DNA of 64,000 bases from Pseudomonas sp. SST3 (lineage in GTDB: Bacteria; Pseudomonadota; Gammaproteobacteria; Pseudomonadales; Pseudomonadaceae). The notes under the pieces are model-generated. The model saw only the letters and a list, made by a program, of their open reading frames with translations. It made no database searches and was not told where the DNA came from. The stretch spans positions 1-64,000 of the forward strand of contig NZ_QORI02000016.1 in NCBI RefSeq assembly GCF_003325755.1. Reading direction: 5' to 3'. Below, one piece after another: positions 1 to 7,765 of this stretch. The translations under genes and the position numbers were made by a program. The stretch's first letter is position 1, and each line of letters starts with the position of its first letter.

Positions 1-642
1 AGAACTCCTCTGAACAGCATGCTTACGCAAATGGAAGTCGCCCTCCTGCGCGACCGCGAGAACGCCGACTATAAGGACATCATATATTCAGCCCTCGAAG
101 AGCTCAGGCGCATGTCTAAGATGGTCGATGACATGCTGTTCCTTGCCAAGGCAGATAACGGAAAAATCATACCTAGCACCGAAGATGCCAGCATGGCTGA
201 GATTACTGCCAGTGTTGTCGAATACTACGATCTCGCCGCCGAGGACAGGAATGTAAGGATCGAGCTAACAGGCGATGGCCAGGTGAAAGGCGACAAATCA
301 ATGCTAAGGCGGGCCATCTCTAATATCGTCTCAAACGCAGTGCGGTATGCAGATGAAGGCAGCACAATCAGCGTTGAGATATGGAAAAGCGGCACATCCA
401 TTTCTACGGCAATCTCCAATTGTGGAATAACCATTCCAGAGGAGCTCCAGACTCGAGTATTCGATCGATTCTACAGAGTAGATACTGCCAGACGTGAGGG
501 TACTACCTTGAATGCTGGCCTCGGCATGGCCATTACCCGATCGATAGTTGAAGCCCACAAAGGTCGCATCGCTTGCGTGTCAGCTGATGGGTTTACGACC
601 TTCACGTTAACGCTCCCGGTGCGTGACGAAAGCCGTGCGTGA
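1..642 (+). CDS. Heavy-metal-type sensor histidine kinase, C-terminal part (5' end outside window)
   Basis: This is the catalytic half of a membrane sensor kinase of a two-component system, probably CusS/CopS-like. The frame is open from base 1 and the first residues read RTPLNS, the tail of an H-box (HELRTPLN), so the phospho-accepting His lies just upstream of the window. An N-box (ISNIVSNAVRYADEG) and a G-box (NAGLGMAITRSIVEAHKG) mark the ATP-binding HATPase domain, and the protein ends with a normal TLPV-type tail. The partner regulator would be expected upstream, outside the window. The metal specificity is inferred from the copper-rich neighbourhood and is not shown by this fragment. 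Confidence 0.82.
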   Translation, partial: RTPLNSMLTQMEVALLRDRENADYKDIIYSALEELRRMSKMVDDMLFLAKADNGKIIPSTEDASMAEITASVVEYYDLAAEDRNVRIELTGDGQVKGDKSMLRRAISNIVSNAVRYADEGSTISVEIWKSGTSISTAISNCGITIPEELQTRVFDRFYRVDTARREGTTLNAGLGMAITRSIVEAHKGRIACVSADGFTTFTLTLPVRDESRA

Positions 643-724
643 TGATGAGGCTAGCCGGCGATTCGCCGCCCTGCGCATATGAATGCTTGGCTGAACCGAA
701 AGGGGTCACGGCTTTCGAACTCGT

Positions 725-2410
725 ATGACTGGTTCGGAGTTTCCTGTGCAAGCATCCTTATCAAAAAAATGCGGTACGACAGCCACAGCGCTTAACGAAG
801 CGTGCTTTTGCATAAGCCTGGATCAAGCGGCGCTCGCAAACGCATTGACCGACCAGCTTGGGAATCCCGAGCTGTTGGAGTTGCTGATGTCACGCTGCCC
901 TCATGTGTTTGCAGCGCGGCCGGTCTTCGTATCATCACAGCGACTGCAGCAGGTGGCAGAGGTTGTCCGTGCCATTGAGCAGACCGTTAGCTTACCGGCT
1001 TGGCGCGCACATGCGTTGGATTCCGCTCCGCCTATCGCGCAACACAATCCCCGAGGGGCTCGCGGCGTCTTCCTTGGCTACGATTTCCACTTGGACGAGG
1101 AAACGCTGGGTCTCATAGAAATAAACACGAACGCTGGCGGAGCAATGCTTAACGTACTGCTCGCCCGTGCACAGCGCAGTTGCTGCAGCGGCGTGGTAGG
1201 TCTGTCGCCAGGCGATGAAGTCGCTGGCGGCTTCGAGCATGCGATTCTGGATATGTTCGCTCAGGAATGGTCAGCGAGTGGCGTGCAAAGGCCGCTAAAG
1301 CGCGTAGCTATCTTGGATGAAAGCCCACAGAGCCAGTACCTCTATCCCGAGTTTCTTCTCTTCCAACGGTTATTCGAATCGGCAGGAATCGACTGCATCA
1401 TTGCCGACCCAACCGAACTGACGTTCGCTGCTGGTTCGCTCCTGGTTGGCGGCGAGCCAGTCGATCTGGTCTATAACCGTCTCACCGATTTCTACCTGGA
1501 AAGCGAAAATTGCAGCGCTCTGCGGACTGCGTTCTTAGCTAATGCCGTGACGCTAACCCCACACCCTCAGGCCTACGCCCTATATGCGGACAAGCGCAGG
1601 TTGGTCGATCTGACCAATGCAGGATTGCTTGAAGAAATGGGAGTGGATCCGCAAACCCGCGCCATATTGGCGGAGTACGTCCCGCTTACGAGCCTTGTCG
1701 GGCATCGAAATGCAGAGCAGCTTTGGCAAAACCGCCGAAGCCTCTTCTTCAAGCCGGTCAGTGGCTTTGGTAGCCGTGGTGCTTACCGTGGAGAAAAACT
1801 CACCAAGCGGGTGTGGGAGGAAATTCTTAGCGGAAACTACGTGGCTCAGACCCTCGTGGCGCCTGGCGAACGCCGAATAGCTGCAGACCATCAGGTGCGC
1901 GCGATGAAGTTTGACCTACGCGCCTACGCCTATGCAGGAAAGGTGCAGTGGAATGCTGCCAGGGTCTACCAAGGTCAGACGACCAACTTTCGAACGGAAG
2001 GGGGTGGCTTTGCTCCCGTGTTCACCTTAAGCCTGGACGAGGAGCGAACCGTGTCAACAGAACAACCTCAACACGCCTCGTATATATTTCTCCTCGACGA
2101 AACCGGTGCCCTAGAGGAGCTACCACACGCGCTGTACCTCGCATTGGTTCGAGCTGAAAGCTCTATCGCAAAGCTCGCCGGTAAGCGTTACAGGTTGGCA
2201 GACTGGTATGTCGCTATGGACGATGGGAAACCCACCAAGGTCGTCCGGGAATGGTACGGCTGGGTTGCGTTCGATGCACAAGGCAGTTTTCACCCAGAGG
2301 TCGGTTCGCCGAATGGCGAGTCGGGCGGTGCTGGAAACATAGATGCCTCCGCCCTTCCTACTCCCGAAGAACATGATGGACTTAGGGGGCTGCTGTTCGA
2401 GAGCCAGTGA
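725..2410 (+). CDS. ATP-grasp-like hypothetical protein (561 aa)
   Basis: This is a soluble 561-aa protein without signal peptide or membrane segment. The centre and C-terminal half look like an ATP-grasp carboxylate-amine ligase. An EINTNAGG segment near residue 135 and a KPVSGFGSRGAYRGE glycine-rich segment near residue 345 resemble nucleotide-binding loops of this fold, followed by a VAPGE segment. The substrate cannot be told from the sequence. It starts about 80 bp after the sensor kinase on the same strand and precedes a convergent FNT transporter, so a role in metal or thiol stress is possible but speculative. A glutathionylspermidine-synthase-like ligase is an alternative reading. Confidence 0.6.
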   Translation: MTGSEFPVQASLSKKCGTTATALNEACFCISLDQAALANALTDQLGNPELLELLMSRCPHVFAARPVFVSSQRLQQVAEVVRAIEQTVSLPAWRAHALDSAPPIAQHNPRGARGVFLGYDFHLDEETLGLIEINTNAGGAMLNVLLARAQRSCCSGVVGLSPGDEVAGGFEHAILDMFAQEWSASGVQRPLKRVAILDESPQSQYLYPEFLLFQRLFESAGIDCIIADPTELTFAAGSLLVGGEPVDLVYNRLTDFYLESENCSALRTAFLANAVTLTPHPQAYALYADKRRLVDLTNAGLLEEMGVDPQTRAILAEYVPLTSLVGHRNAEQLWQNRRSLFFKPVSGFGSRGAYRGEKLTKRVWEEILSGNYVAQTLVAPGERRIAADHQVRAMKFDLRAYAYAGKVQWNAARVYQGQTTNFRTEGGGFAPVFTLSLDEERTVSTEQPQHASYIFLLDETGALEELPHALYLALVRAESSIAKLAGKRYRLADWYVAMDDGKPTKVVREWYGWVAFDAQGSFHPEVGSPNGESGGAGNIDASALPTPEEHDGLRGLLFESQ

Positions 2411-2490
2411 CACACATAGTCGCGCGCGGGGGCGCCTGAGCCGCTGAGCAAGCAGCCAGAGCTTGCTGAGCCAGCGCCGAGTGGTTCCTC

Positions 2491-3360
2491 TTATTCCTCC
2501 ACGCTTTTTCTGATGTGCGAATACTTCAGTCCTGCAACGAAAAACACACCACCCAGCGCGTTGCCAAGGACCGACCACACAAGGAATGTCAGATAACCTG
2601 AGGCTGTGCCGCCCGCTCCAGCGAACAGGCCCATCAAGATCTCAACCGTCCCCGCGATCGAATGATGCATGCCACTCAGGCCAATGAGCATCGTTGTGAG
2701 CCACACGCATATCAATTGGCTGGTGGTATCGCGTGCCGCTGTTATGAGCCACGCCAAAAGCCCCATCAACCACCCGGCTGTGACACCGCTGAGCAGCATG
2801 ACCCACCAAGGCTTGGCGACCATACGGTGGGCGATTTCTCCTAAAATTCGTGGCTCGACGACGTTGAGTGCAGGTCCCAATACCGCTGCGAAAGACGAGA
2901 AAAGAGCAGCTCCTAAGATGTTGGCCGTCAGCACAATCGCCCAGAGACGAAACAGCGAACCCACGCTTGCGCGCCTGGACAGTACTGGCTGAACCGCCGA
3001 GGCCGTTTGCTCCGTGAAAAGCGCTGAATAGCCGAGCACCACGAAGACGAAGCCTATCGAATATAGATTGGCGTTGAGGAGCGTGATGATAGGGTCAGGT
3101 AGGGTTCCTTTGAATAACGTCGTGTTAACCGCCATAGCAAAGGGTCCAAAACCTACGTCAAGCCCTGCGGTCAGCCCCGACAAGAACAACGCCAGTGCTG
3201 GGCGCCTGAGCTCTTCTTCAGCCCGTGCGGTCTGTTGCTCGAGGATGGTGTGATAATTCTTTTGAGCTTCCTCTAGCGGGAAGTCACGTCTCAATGATCT
3301 GTGGCCATCCTCACTGGGCTTGGCTGTTTCACGTTGCGTTCGACTCGAATCCAGGCCCAT
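2491..3360 (-). CDS. Formate/nitrite transporter (FNT) family membrane protein
   Basis: This inner-membrane protein is 289 aa long, with a charged N-terminal cytoplasmic extension of about 50 residues and then six hydrophobic segments typical of the FocA/NirC/YfdC fold. The segments include LFLSGLTAGLDVGFGPFAMA and a SGMHHSIAGTVEILMGLFAG stretch matching the conserved half-helix region of the family. Known members move formate, nitrite or hydrosulfide anions, and the long N-terminal extension resembles YfdC-type members of unknown substrate. It is convergent with the ATP-grasp gene and divergent from the cytochrome operon. Its start lies about 120 bp from a CopR-type box, so copper control is possible. 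Confidence 0.82.
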   Translation of the reverse strand: MGLDSSRTQRETAKPSEDGHRSLRRDFPLEEAQKNYHTILEQQTARAEEELRRPALALFLSGLTAGLDVGFGPFAMAVNTTLFKGTLPDPIITLLNANLYSIGFVFVVLGYSALFTEQTASAVQPVLSRRASVGSLFRLWAIVLTANILGAALFSSFAAVLGPALNVVEPRILGEIAHRMVAKPWWVMLLSGVTAGWLMGLLAWLITAARDTTSQLICVWLTTMLIGLSGMHHSIAGTVEILMGLFAGAGGTASGYLTFLVWSVLGNALGGVFFVAGLKYSHIRKSVEE

Positions 3361-3477
3361 GTTTGATCTGCCTTATTACAACAAACTTAAACTATCAGTA
3401 GGTTCTAGATGGCGGGCAGCCAGGTTAGTTCGCGTAGTAAAACAGGCACGACTTGATGTCAACTGGCCAGCAAAATA

Positions 3478-3491
3478 TTACAATCCTGTAA
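3478..3491. promoter_or_regulatory. CopR/CusR-type operator box
   Basis: TTACAATCCTGTAA is a perfect inverted repeat (TTACA-N4-TGTAA). It lies about 100 bp upstream of the cytochrome c gene and about 120 bp upstream of the divergent FNT gene. The same 14-bp motif recurs near copA, the copper-storage gene and others in this window. It matches the general form of heavy-metal response-regulator boxes. Confidence 0.6.
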
Positions 3492-3592
3492 GCTTGTTAA
3501 AGAGTCGAAACCTCAGCGCCCCTCATCTTGTCCGTTTTTGAGTGACAACCAAGTTGTTAAAGCCCTCAAACGAGCCAACGGGCGAGGTCCCC

Positions 3593-4138
3593 ATGAAATC
3601 CAATAAAGAACATCTCTCTAGCGGTATAGCAATTGGCGTAGTCGGAACCCTGATCGCGAGTGCGGTTGTCGGGGTTACCATCGTTTACACCGGCGCCTAT
3701 AACGTTGCAGCAACCGAAGACCACCAGCCATTGGTTCGTTGGGCTTTAGAAACGACGATGAAGACATCGGTTGCAGACAGGGCATCTTCGATTGAACCCC
3801 CTGAGTTCAATGCTCAGATGACCTCATCAGGTGGTCGCGAATATCAGGCCATGTGCCAGCACTGTCACGGTGGCCCGGGCGTTGAGAAAAGCGAGTGGGC
3901 ACGGGGAATGCTGCCTCAGCCGCCGCACCTGCCTGATGTAGTGACCGAGTGGCAGGCCAGAGAGGTGTTTTGGCTCATTAAACACGGCGTTCGGATGAGT
4001 GCCATGCCAGCGTTCGGTCCAACTCATGACGATGAGCAGATTTGGGCTTTAACAGCATTCGTAATGCAGCTGCCCGGTATGACCGCACAAAGATACGCAG
4101 AGTTTGGTCAAGGTAATTCAGCTGCAGGCCATCACTAA
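3593..4138 (+). CDS. Membrane-anchored c-type cytochrome
   Basis: This is a 181-aa electron-transfer protein with an N-terminal membrane anchor (residues about 10-33) and one haem c site, CQHCH, near residue 86. A MSAMPAFGP segment near residue 142 probably supplies the axial Met ligand. I chose the ATG at 3593 because the upstream GTG only adds an unlikely 17-residue leader. It resembles the cytochrome encoded at 15880-16668: both carry a FW(L/I)IKHG segment before the Met loop. It opens a three-gene unit with the DUF305 protein and a lipoprotein, with a CopR-type box upstream. The redox partner is not known. Confidence 0.8.
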   Translation: MKSNKEHLSSGIAIGVVGTLIASAVVGVTIVYTGAYNVAATEDHQPLVRWALETTMKTSVADRASSIEPPEFNAQMTSSGGREYQAMCQHCHGGPGVEKSEWARGMLPQPPHLPDVVTEWQAREVFWLIKHGVRMSAMPAFGPTHDDEQIWALTAFVMQLPGMTAQRYAEFGQGNSAAGHH

Positions 4139-4151
4139 AGAGGAGCTTTCA

Positions 4152-4607
4152 ATGCAAATGTCTTATTGGCGTTTCGCTGCAATGGTAGCCACGGCGACGA
4201 TTATCATGTACGGCGTAATGTATTTGAATACTTACGCGTTTGAACATGTTTTATGGAGCGAGACCCGTGCTTGGATGGCATTAGTAATGGGAGCCGTCAT
4301 GGCCGTAGTCATGCTGGCCTTCATGCTCAATATGTACAAGAAAAAGTCTGTGAACATAGCGATATTCGTTGGGGGCGCAGCAGCTTTTGCTGTAGCGCTT
4401 TGGCTCGTTCGCAGCCAGGCAACGGTAGGCGATACAAGCTACATGAAAGCTATGATCCCCCACCACTCTATCGCGATCATGACAAGTGAACGCGCTCAGA
4501 TTTCAGACCCGCGCGTTCGCAAACTCGCAGATGAAATCATCGAGGCTCAGCGCCGTGAAATCGCTGAGATGAAGTTCCTGATCAATGATCTAGAGAGGGC
4601 TAACTGA
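4152..4607 (+). CDS. DUF305 family membrane protein
   Basis: This 151-aa protein has about three hydrophobic helices in the first 100 residues and then a soluble DUF305 segment: SYMKAMIPHHSIAIMTSERA, followed by EIIEAQRREIAEMKFLINDL. The MIPHH...M arrangement is the signature of DUF305, a family often found next to copper resistance genes and thought to bind metal through His and Met. The start at 4152 has a clear AGGAG site, 13 bp after the cytochrome stop, and the stop overlaps the next start (TGATG). Translational coupling within one operon is likely. Confidence 0.8.
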   Translation: MQMSYWRFAAMVATATIIMYGVMYLNTYAFEHVLWSETRAWMALVMGAVMAVVMLAFMLNMYKKKSVNIAIFVGGAAAFAVALWLVRSQATVGDTSYMKAMIPHHSIAIMTSERAQISDPRVRKLADEIIEAQRREIAEMKFLINDLERAN

Positions 4608-5173
4608 TGCAAACGTATCGAGCATTTCCGCCCCGGTCCGTTTTGCCCGGGAGCGCCATGACTTTAGCCTTGCTGCTTACTGCGTGCGGAGACCCCGCCC
4701 CAGGTGAAGGTCTAAAAGAGCCGCTTATGCGCTCCCCGCTGCCAGAAGTGGTAAGCGGTCGCGAAGCTATAGACAGCCCGGACATCCCGTCTATCGACCC
4801 GCAAACACTGGATCAAGCGGAAGTAGACAAGGTGCTAGGCTCGGGGCCTTACTGTAACTTTGCTTATACAGCCGAAAGCCCACCCGTGGTCGCTATCAAA
4901 CATGACGGGGAAAGCGGGCTCGCTAGGGGCGTTGTGAAAATCCACGGCAAGTTAGTACAGCTGTCGAGTGAACCCATGGCGGGTTACTCAGCACTGGGGG
5001 CAGGGGCATCGCTTGCAGCCGACAACATCAACGTCGTTGTAGCGCTGGGCAAGGACGGTGATGTCGAGCCTAACGGCGAAAAAGCTATCGCCGATCTTCA
5101 TTTTGAGCTGGCCCAGGGGTTAAAAGTTGGTTACCGCGGCTGGTACACCTGCGAGCAACCGACTCGGAGCTAG
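4607..5173 (+). CDS. Hypothetical lipoprotein
   Basis: This is a 188-aa protein that I do not recognise. A signal sequence ends in a lipobox LLLTAC (Cys near residue 26), so it is probably a membrane lipoprotein facing the periplasm. The mature part contains a GSGPYCNFAYTAESPPVVAI segment and ends in a GWYTCEQP stretch, giving two Cys that could form a disulfide. The start overlaps the stop of the DUF305 gene, so the two are co-translated. Its place at the end of a cytochrome c/DUF305 unit with a CopR box upstream suggests a metal-stress envelope role, which is inference only. Confidence 0.6.
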   Translation: MQTYRAFPPRSVLPGSAMTLALLLTACGDPAPGEGLKEPLMRSPLPEVVSGREAIDSPDIPSIDPQTLDQAEVDKVLGSGPYCNFAYTAESPPVVAIKHDGESGLARGVVKIHGKLVQLSSEPMAGYSALGAGASLAADNINVVVALGKDGDVEPNGEKAIADLHFELAQGLKVGYRGWYTCEQPTRS

Positions 5174-5225
5174 AGCTATAGGTATCAAGCACATCGAAGG
5201 GCCGCGCAAGGAGGCGCACCCGCCT

Positions 5226-5354
5226 CTACGTAAAGTCCGTTTCCTCACCATAAACCTGACGCCATGACCAACCTTCCCTGCGCAGCAATGTCGAAAATAA
5301 CCGGCGCCGCTGTGCGAGCTGCGGCTGCTCGAAATACGTTGTTCCATCCTGTTC
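5226..5354 (-). pseudogene. Detached 3' end of the potassium-channel-like gene
   Basis: Read on the minus strand from 5354, the frame gives EQDGTTYFEQPQLAQRRRLF and continues to STLLRREGW and a TAG stop at 5226-5228. If the IS and one copy of the GAA target duplication are removed, this frame joins exactly to the ALE end of the channel gene at 6669. This is therefore the original C-terminal tail (about 42 codons) cut off by the insertion. Nothing else was seen between 5174 and 5225. Confidence 0.75.
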
Positions 5355-5394
5355 ATGAATCGCCCTGGGTTTTGTGGAGGCCGCTTCGTTTAAG

Positions 5395-6237
5395 TCAGGC
5401 CGCCATGGCCTGACCTGCTTGTAGCTGGTGGAAGTTTGCCTCAGCCTCCGCAGGCGGGATATACCCGATTGAGCTCAACAGCCGCTGGTGGTTGTACCAG
5501 TGCACCCATTTCAAGGTCGCCATCTCAACAGCCTCGCGGCTCTTCCACGATTGCCGGTAAATCAGCTCGGCCTTGTACAGCCCGTTAATGGTTTCGGCCA
5601 AGGCGTTGTCGTAGCTATCGCCCTTGCTGCCAACCGAAGGCTCAATGCCTGCCTCTGACAGCCGCTCGGTATAGCGAATAGAGACATACTGGCTGCCACG
5701 GTCGCTGTGATGAATCAGTCCACCGGCACGATGTGGCTGTCGGGCATACAGCGCTTGCTCCAGGGCATCCAGCACGAAGTCAGTCTTCATGCAGGTACTG
5801 ACTCGCCAACCGACGATTCGTCGCGCAAACACGTCAATCACAAACGCCACATACAGCCAGCCTTGCCAGGTCGACACGTACGTGAAGTCCGACACCCACA
5901 ATTGGTTCGGGCGGGCGGCATGGAACTGGCGCTGCACACGATCCAGCGGACAGAGCGACTTGTCCCCGGCCACCGTTGTTCGCACGGCCTGGCCGCGCCT
6001 GATGCCTTGCAATCCCGCCCGACGCATCAACCGCTCCACCGTACATCTGGCAGCCTCAATGCCTTCTCGCCGGAGCTGCTTCCAGACCTTCACCGCGCCA
6101 TAGCACTGCATGTTGGCGTCCCATACGCGCTGGACTTCCAAGATCAACGCCTCATCGCGTCGAGCACGGTAACAGCGCAGGTCTGGGTTACGCTGCTGCG
6201 CCGCGTGCCTGCGGTAACCGGACGGGGCGATCTGCAA
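5395..6237 (-). CDS. IS3-family transposase OrfB (DDE integrase domain)
   Basis: This is the catalytic part of the IS3 transposase. The DDE triad is visible: D in LWVSDFTYVSTWQGWLYVAF, D in GGLIHHSDRGSQYVS and E in GDSYDNALAETINGLYK. It ends with the usual HQRLLSSIGYIPPAEAE tail. An HTH_21-type stretch (YGAVKVWKQLRREG) lies near the N-terminus. The same frame stays open upstream to about 6310, reading [19 protein letters not shown]. The working protein is therefore probably an OrfAB fusion made by -1 frameshifting at the end of orfA, and the ATG at 6237 is only the first in-frame Met. Confidence 0.9.
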   Translation of the reverse strand: MQIAPSGYRRHAAQQRNPDLRCYRARRDEALILEVQRVWDANMQCYGAVKVWKQLRREGIEAARCTVERLMRRAGLQGIRRGQAVRTTVAGDKSLCPLDRVQRQFHAARPNQLWVSDFTYVSTWQGWLYVAFVIDVFARRIVGWRVSTCMKTDFVLDALEQALYARQPHRAGGLIHHSDRGSQYVSIRYTERLSEAGIEPSVGSKGDSYDNALAETINGLYKAELIYRQSWKSREAVEMATLKWVHWYNHQRLLSSIGYIPPAEAEANFHQLQAGQAMAA

Positions 6238-6293
6238 GACACGGCAGATCGACTCGACCCCGAGACGGTTACGATGCTGGTCTACAAATGCCC

Positions 6294-6617
6294 TCAGGAC
6301 TTGGTGCGGCGGTCGAGCTCCGCCTGGGCAAAATACGCGCTGGCCAGGCGCAGAATCTCGTTGGCTTTGCGCAATTCGCGGTTCTCACGCTCCAGAGCCT
6401 TGATGCGCTCACGCTCTTCAGTGGTCGGCCCGGGGCGCTGGCCTGCATCGGTCTGCTGGCGGCGGATCCAGCCATGCAGGGTTTGCGCGGCACAGCCAAT
6501 CTTCGGGGCAATGGCCTCAATGGCCGCCCACTCGGACGGATAGTCGTTCAGGTGCTCCAGAACCATGCGCACGGCACGTTCACGGACTTCAGGGGAGTAG
6601 GTCGTAGTCTTTCTCAT
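6294..6617 (-). CDS. IS3-family transposase OrfA (helix-turn-helix)
   Basis: This 107-aa DNA-binding subunit of the IS3 transposase has an HTH in residues 10-50 ([20 protein letters not shown], then [12 protein letters not shown]) and a leucine-zipper-like coiled coil in residues 65-95 ([20 protein letters not shown]). It recognises the terminal repeats and, through -1 frameshifting, makes the N-terminus of OrfAB. It starts about 50 bp inside the right inverted repeat. Confidence 0.9.
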   Translation of the reverse strand: MRKTTTYSPEVRERAVRMVLEHLNDYPSEWAAIEAIAPKIGCAAQTLHGWIRRQQTDAGQRPGPTTEERERIKALERENRELRKANEILRLASAYFAQAELDRRTKS

Positions 6618-6629
6618 GGCCTCATCTTC

Positions 6630-7715
6630 TCAAGAGTTGAGGCCTCCACAAAACCCGGGGCGATTCACTTCAAGAGCAATACCACGTTCTCTCAGCATGG
6701 ACAGGTTTGGCGTTGGCGGTTTTTCAGCTTTCGCTGGATTGTCCTCCAACCCCCCCTTCACCATGCCGACGTATGTGTCGAGGCTAGCGCGCAACATCTT
6801 CAGAGGCAGTTGTAAATTATTAGACTTAACGGAGCCGTGAGCCAATACCCCGCTGGCCTCATCTATTCTTACTACTGCCGGGATGACAGTCTGTCCAGGG
6901 TCGCTGGCATGAAAATAATGGATGACTGGAAACGATTGATGATTGATCGAATGCTCAAAGAGCATCTCGCTAAGTGTTAAAAATTGCGGCGCCAACTGTT
7001 CAAAGTCAGGTCCGTTGTGCCCGTTAACTATGATTTCCTGTGGTGTCTTGCCCATCGCATTTACATAGAGTCCAAGCTTGCTTTGAAGGCTTACTGCGGA
7101 CAAGACCTGAACAAAATAGGTAATTGCTGAAGTAATGAATACAAGACCCGTGAACGAAGCAACAGAGGTCAAGATCCGCCAAAAGTCGTTTGTTGACTTG
7201 TAGTCACCCACGCCTAAAGTCGAAAGAGTAAAGCCTGCGTAATATAGCTTCTCTAGTGGTGTAGTCGCTATTTGCGTGGTACTCGAAACTATTGAGCTTT
7301 GATCGGCCATGAGCATTAGGAACAGGCCTAGCCAGAGACCTGCAATCCAGCATATGAGGACAACGATCAAGATGCTTGGTCCCGCATATTCCAGAAGCCT
7401 TGCGTCTCCCTTTTTCCGCGAGCCGAAGAAAAACAACGCCCAAATTGCCTTGGTCAGCTTCGTGGTGATTGCGCCTCCCCCTTGCGTTGAGAAGACGGTC
7501 TTGATGATCTCTGCGGCAGTAACCATGAAGATGAGAGAGCCGGCGACGAAATAAAGGTATGTCACGTGTAATGCTCCAAACTTCTGGCAGATGGAAACTC
7601 TCTTGACCAGAGCAGCGGGTCGGCGTTTCAAGCGTCCAGATGGCAATAACTGCCCATTCGGAACTGCCAGTTGATTCAGCAGCTCCGCCGCTGTTTTAAA
7701 GTGCTTGTGTCTCAA
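6630..7715 (-). CDS. Potassium-channel family (Ion_trans_2) protein, C-terminus cut by IS
   Basis: This is an inner-membrane channel-like protein. After about 60 soluble residues there are hydrophobic segments near residues 55-80, 105-140 and 180-205. A pore-loop sequence, TLSTLGVGDY, stands in place of the usual TVGYGD filter. A cytoplasmic C-terminal region follows. The frame runs from 7715 into the IS right end: the last 13 or so residues (VNRPGFCGGLNS) are IS-encoded and the true tail lies at 5226-5354. The start is uncertain, since in-frame ATGs are few and no strong ribosome site was seen. Losing only about 40 residues may leave some function. Confidence 0.7.
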   Translation of the reverse strand: MRHKHFKTAAELLNQLAVPNGQLLPSGRLKRRPAALVKRVSICQKFGALHVTYLYFVAGSLIFMVTAAEIIKTVFSTQGGGAITTKLTKAIWALFFFGSRKKGDARLLEYAGPSILIVVLICWIAGLWLGLFLMLMADQSSIVSSTTQIATTPLEKLYYAGFTLSTLGVGDYKSTNDFWRILTSVASFTGLVFITSAITYFVQVLSAVSLQSKLGLYVNAMGKTPQEIIVNGHNGPDFEQLAPQFLTLSEMLFEHSINHQSFPVIHYFHASDPGQTVIPAVVRIDEASGVLAHGSVKSNNLQLPLKMLRASLDTYVGMVKGGLEDNPAKAEKPPTPNLSMLRERGIALEVNRPGFCGGLNS

Positions 7716-7765
7716 GCACCTTCCGCCACCAAGCTCGCGGCCCCGGTTGATCTTGCGTCGCCGGG

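Larger units (their letters stand above)
5355..6668 (-). mobile_element. IS3-family insertion sequence (IS51-like)
   Basis: The element is about 1.31 kb with imperfect terminal inverted repeats of about 27 bp (TGAATCGCCC-T/C-GGGTTTTGTG and on to GAGGCC). It encodes orfA and orfB in the usual IS3 arrangement with a -1 frame change. A 3-bp duplication, TTC on the plus strand, lies at 5352-5354 and 6669-6671. Removing the element restores an open frame through the channel gene, which confirms both the ends and the insertion site. Both transposase frames look intact, so it may still be active. Confidence 0.9.

Noticed and set aside
5355..6668. IS without target duplication, implying a deletion at one side
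   Set aside because: Taking the ends one base further out gives TTC on both sides and restores the channel frame exactly.
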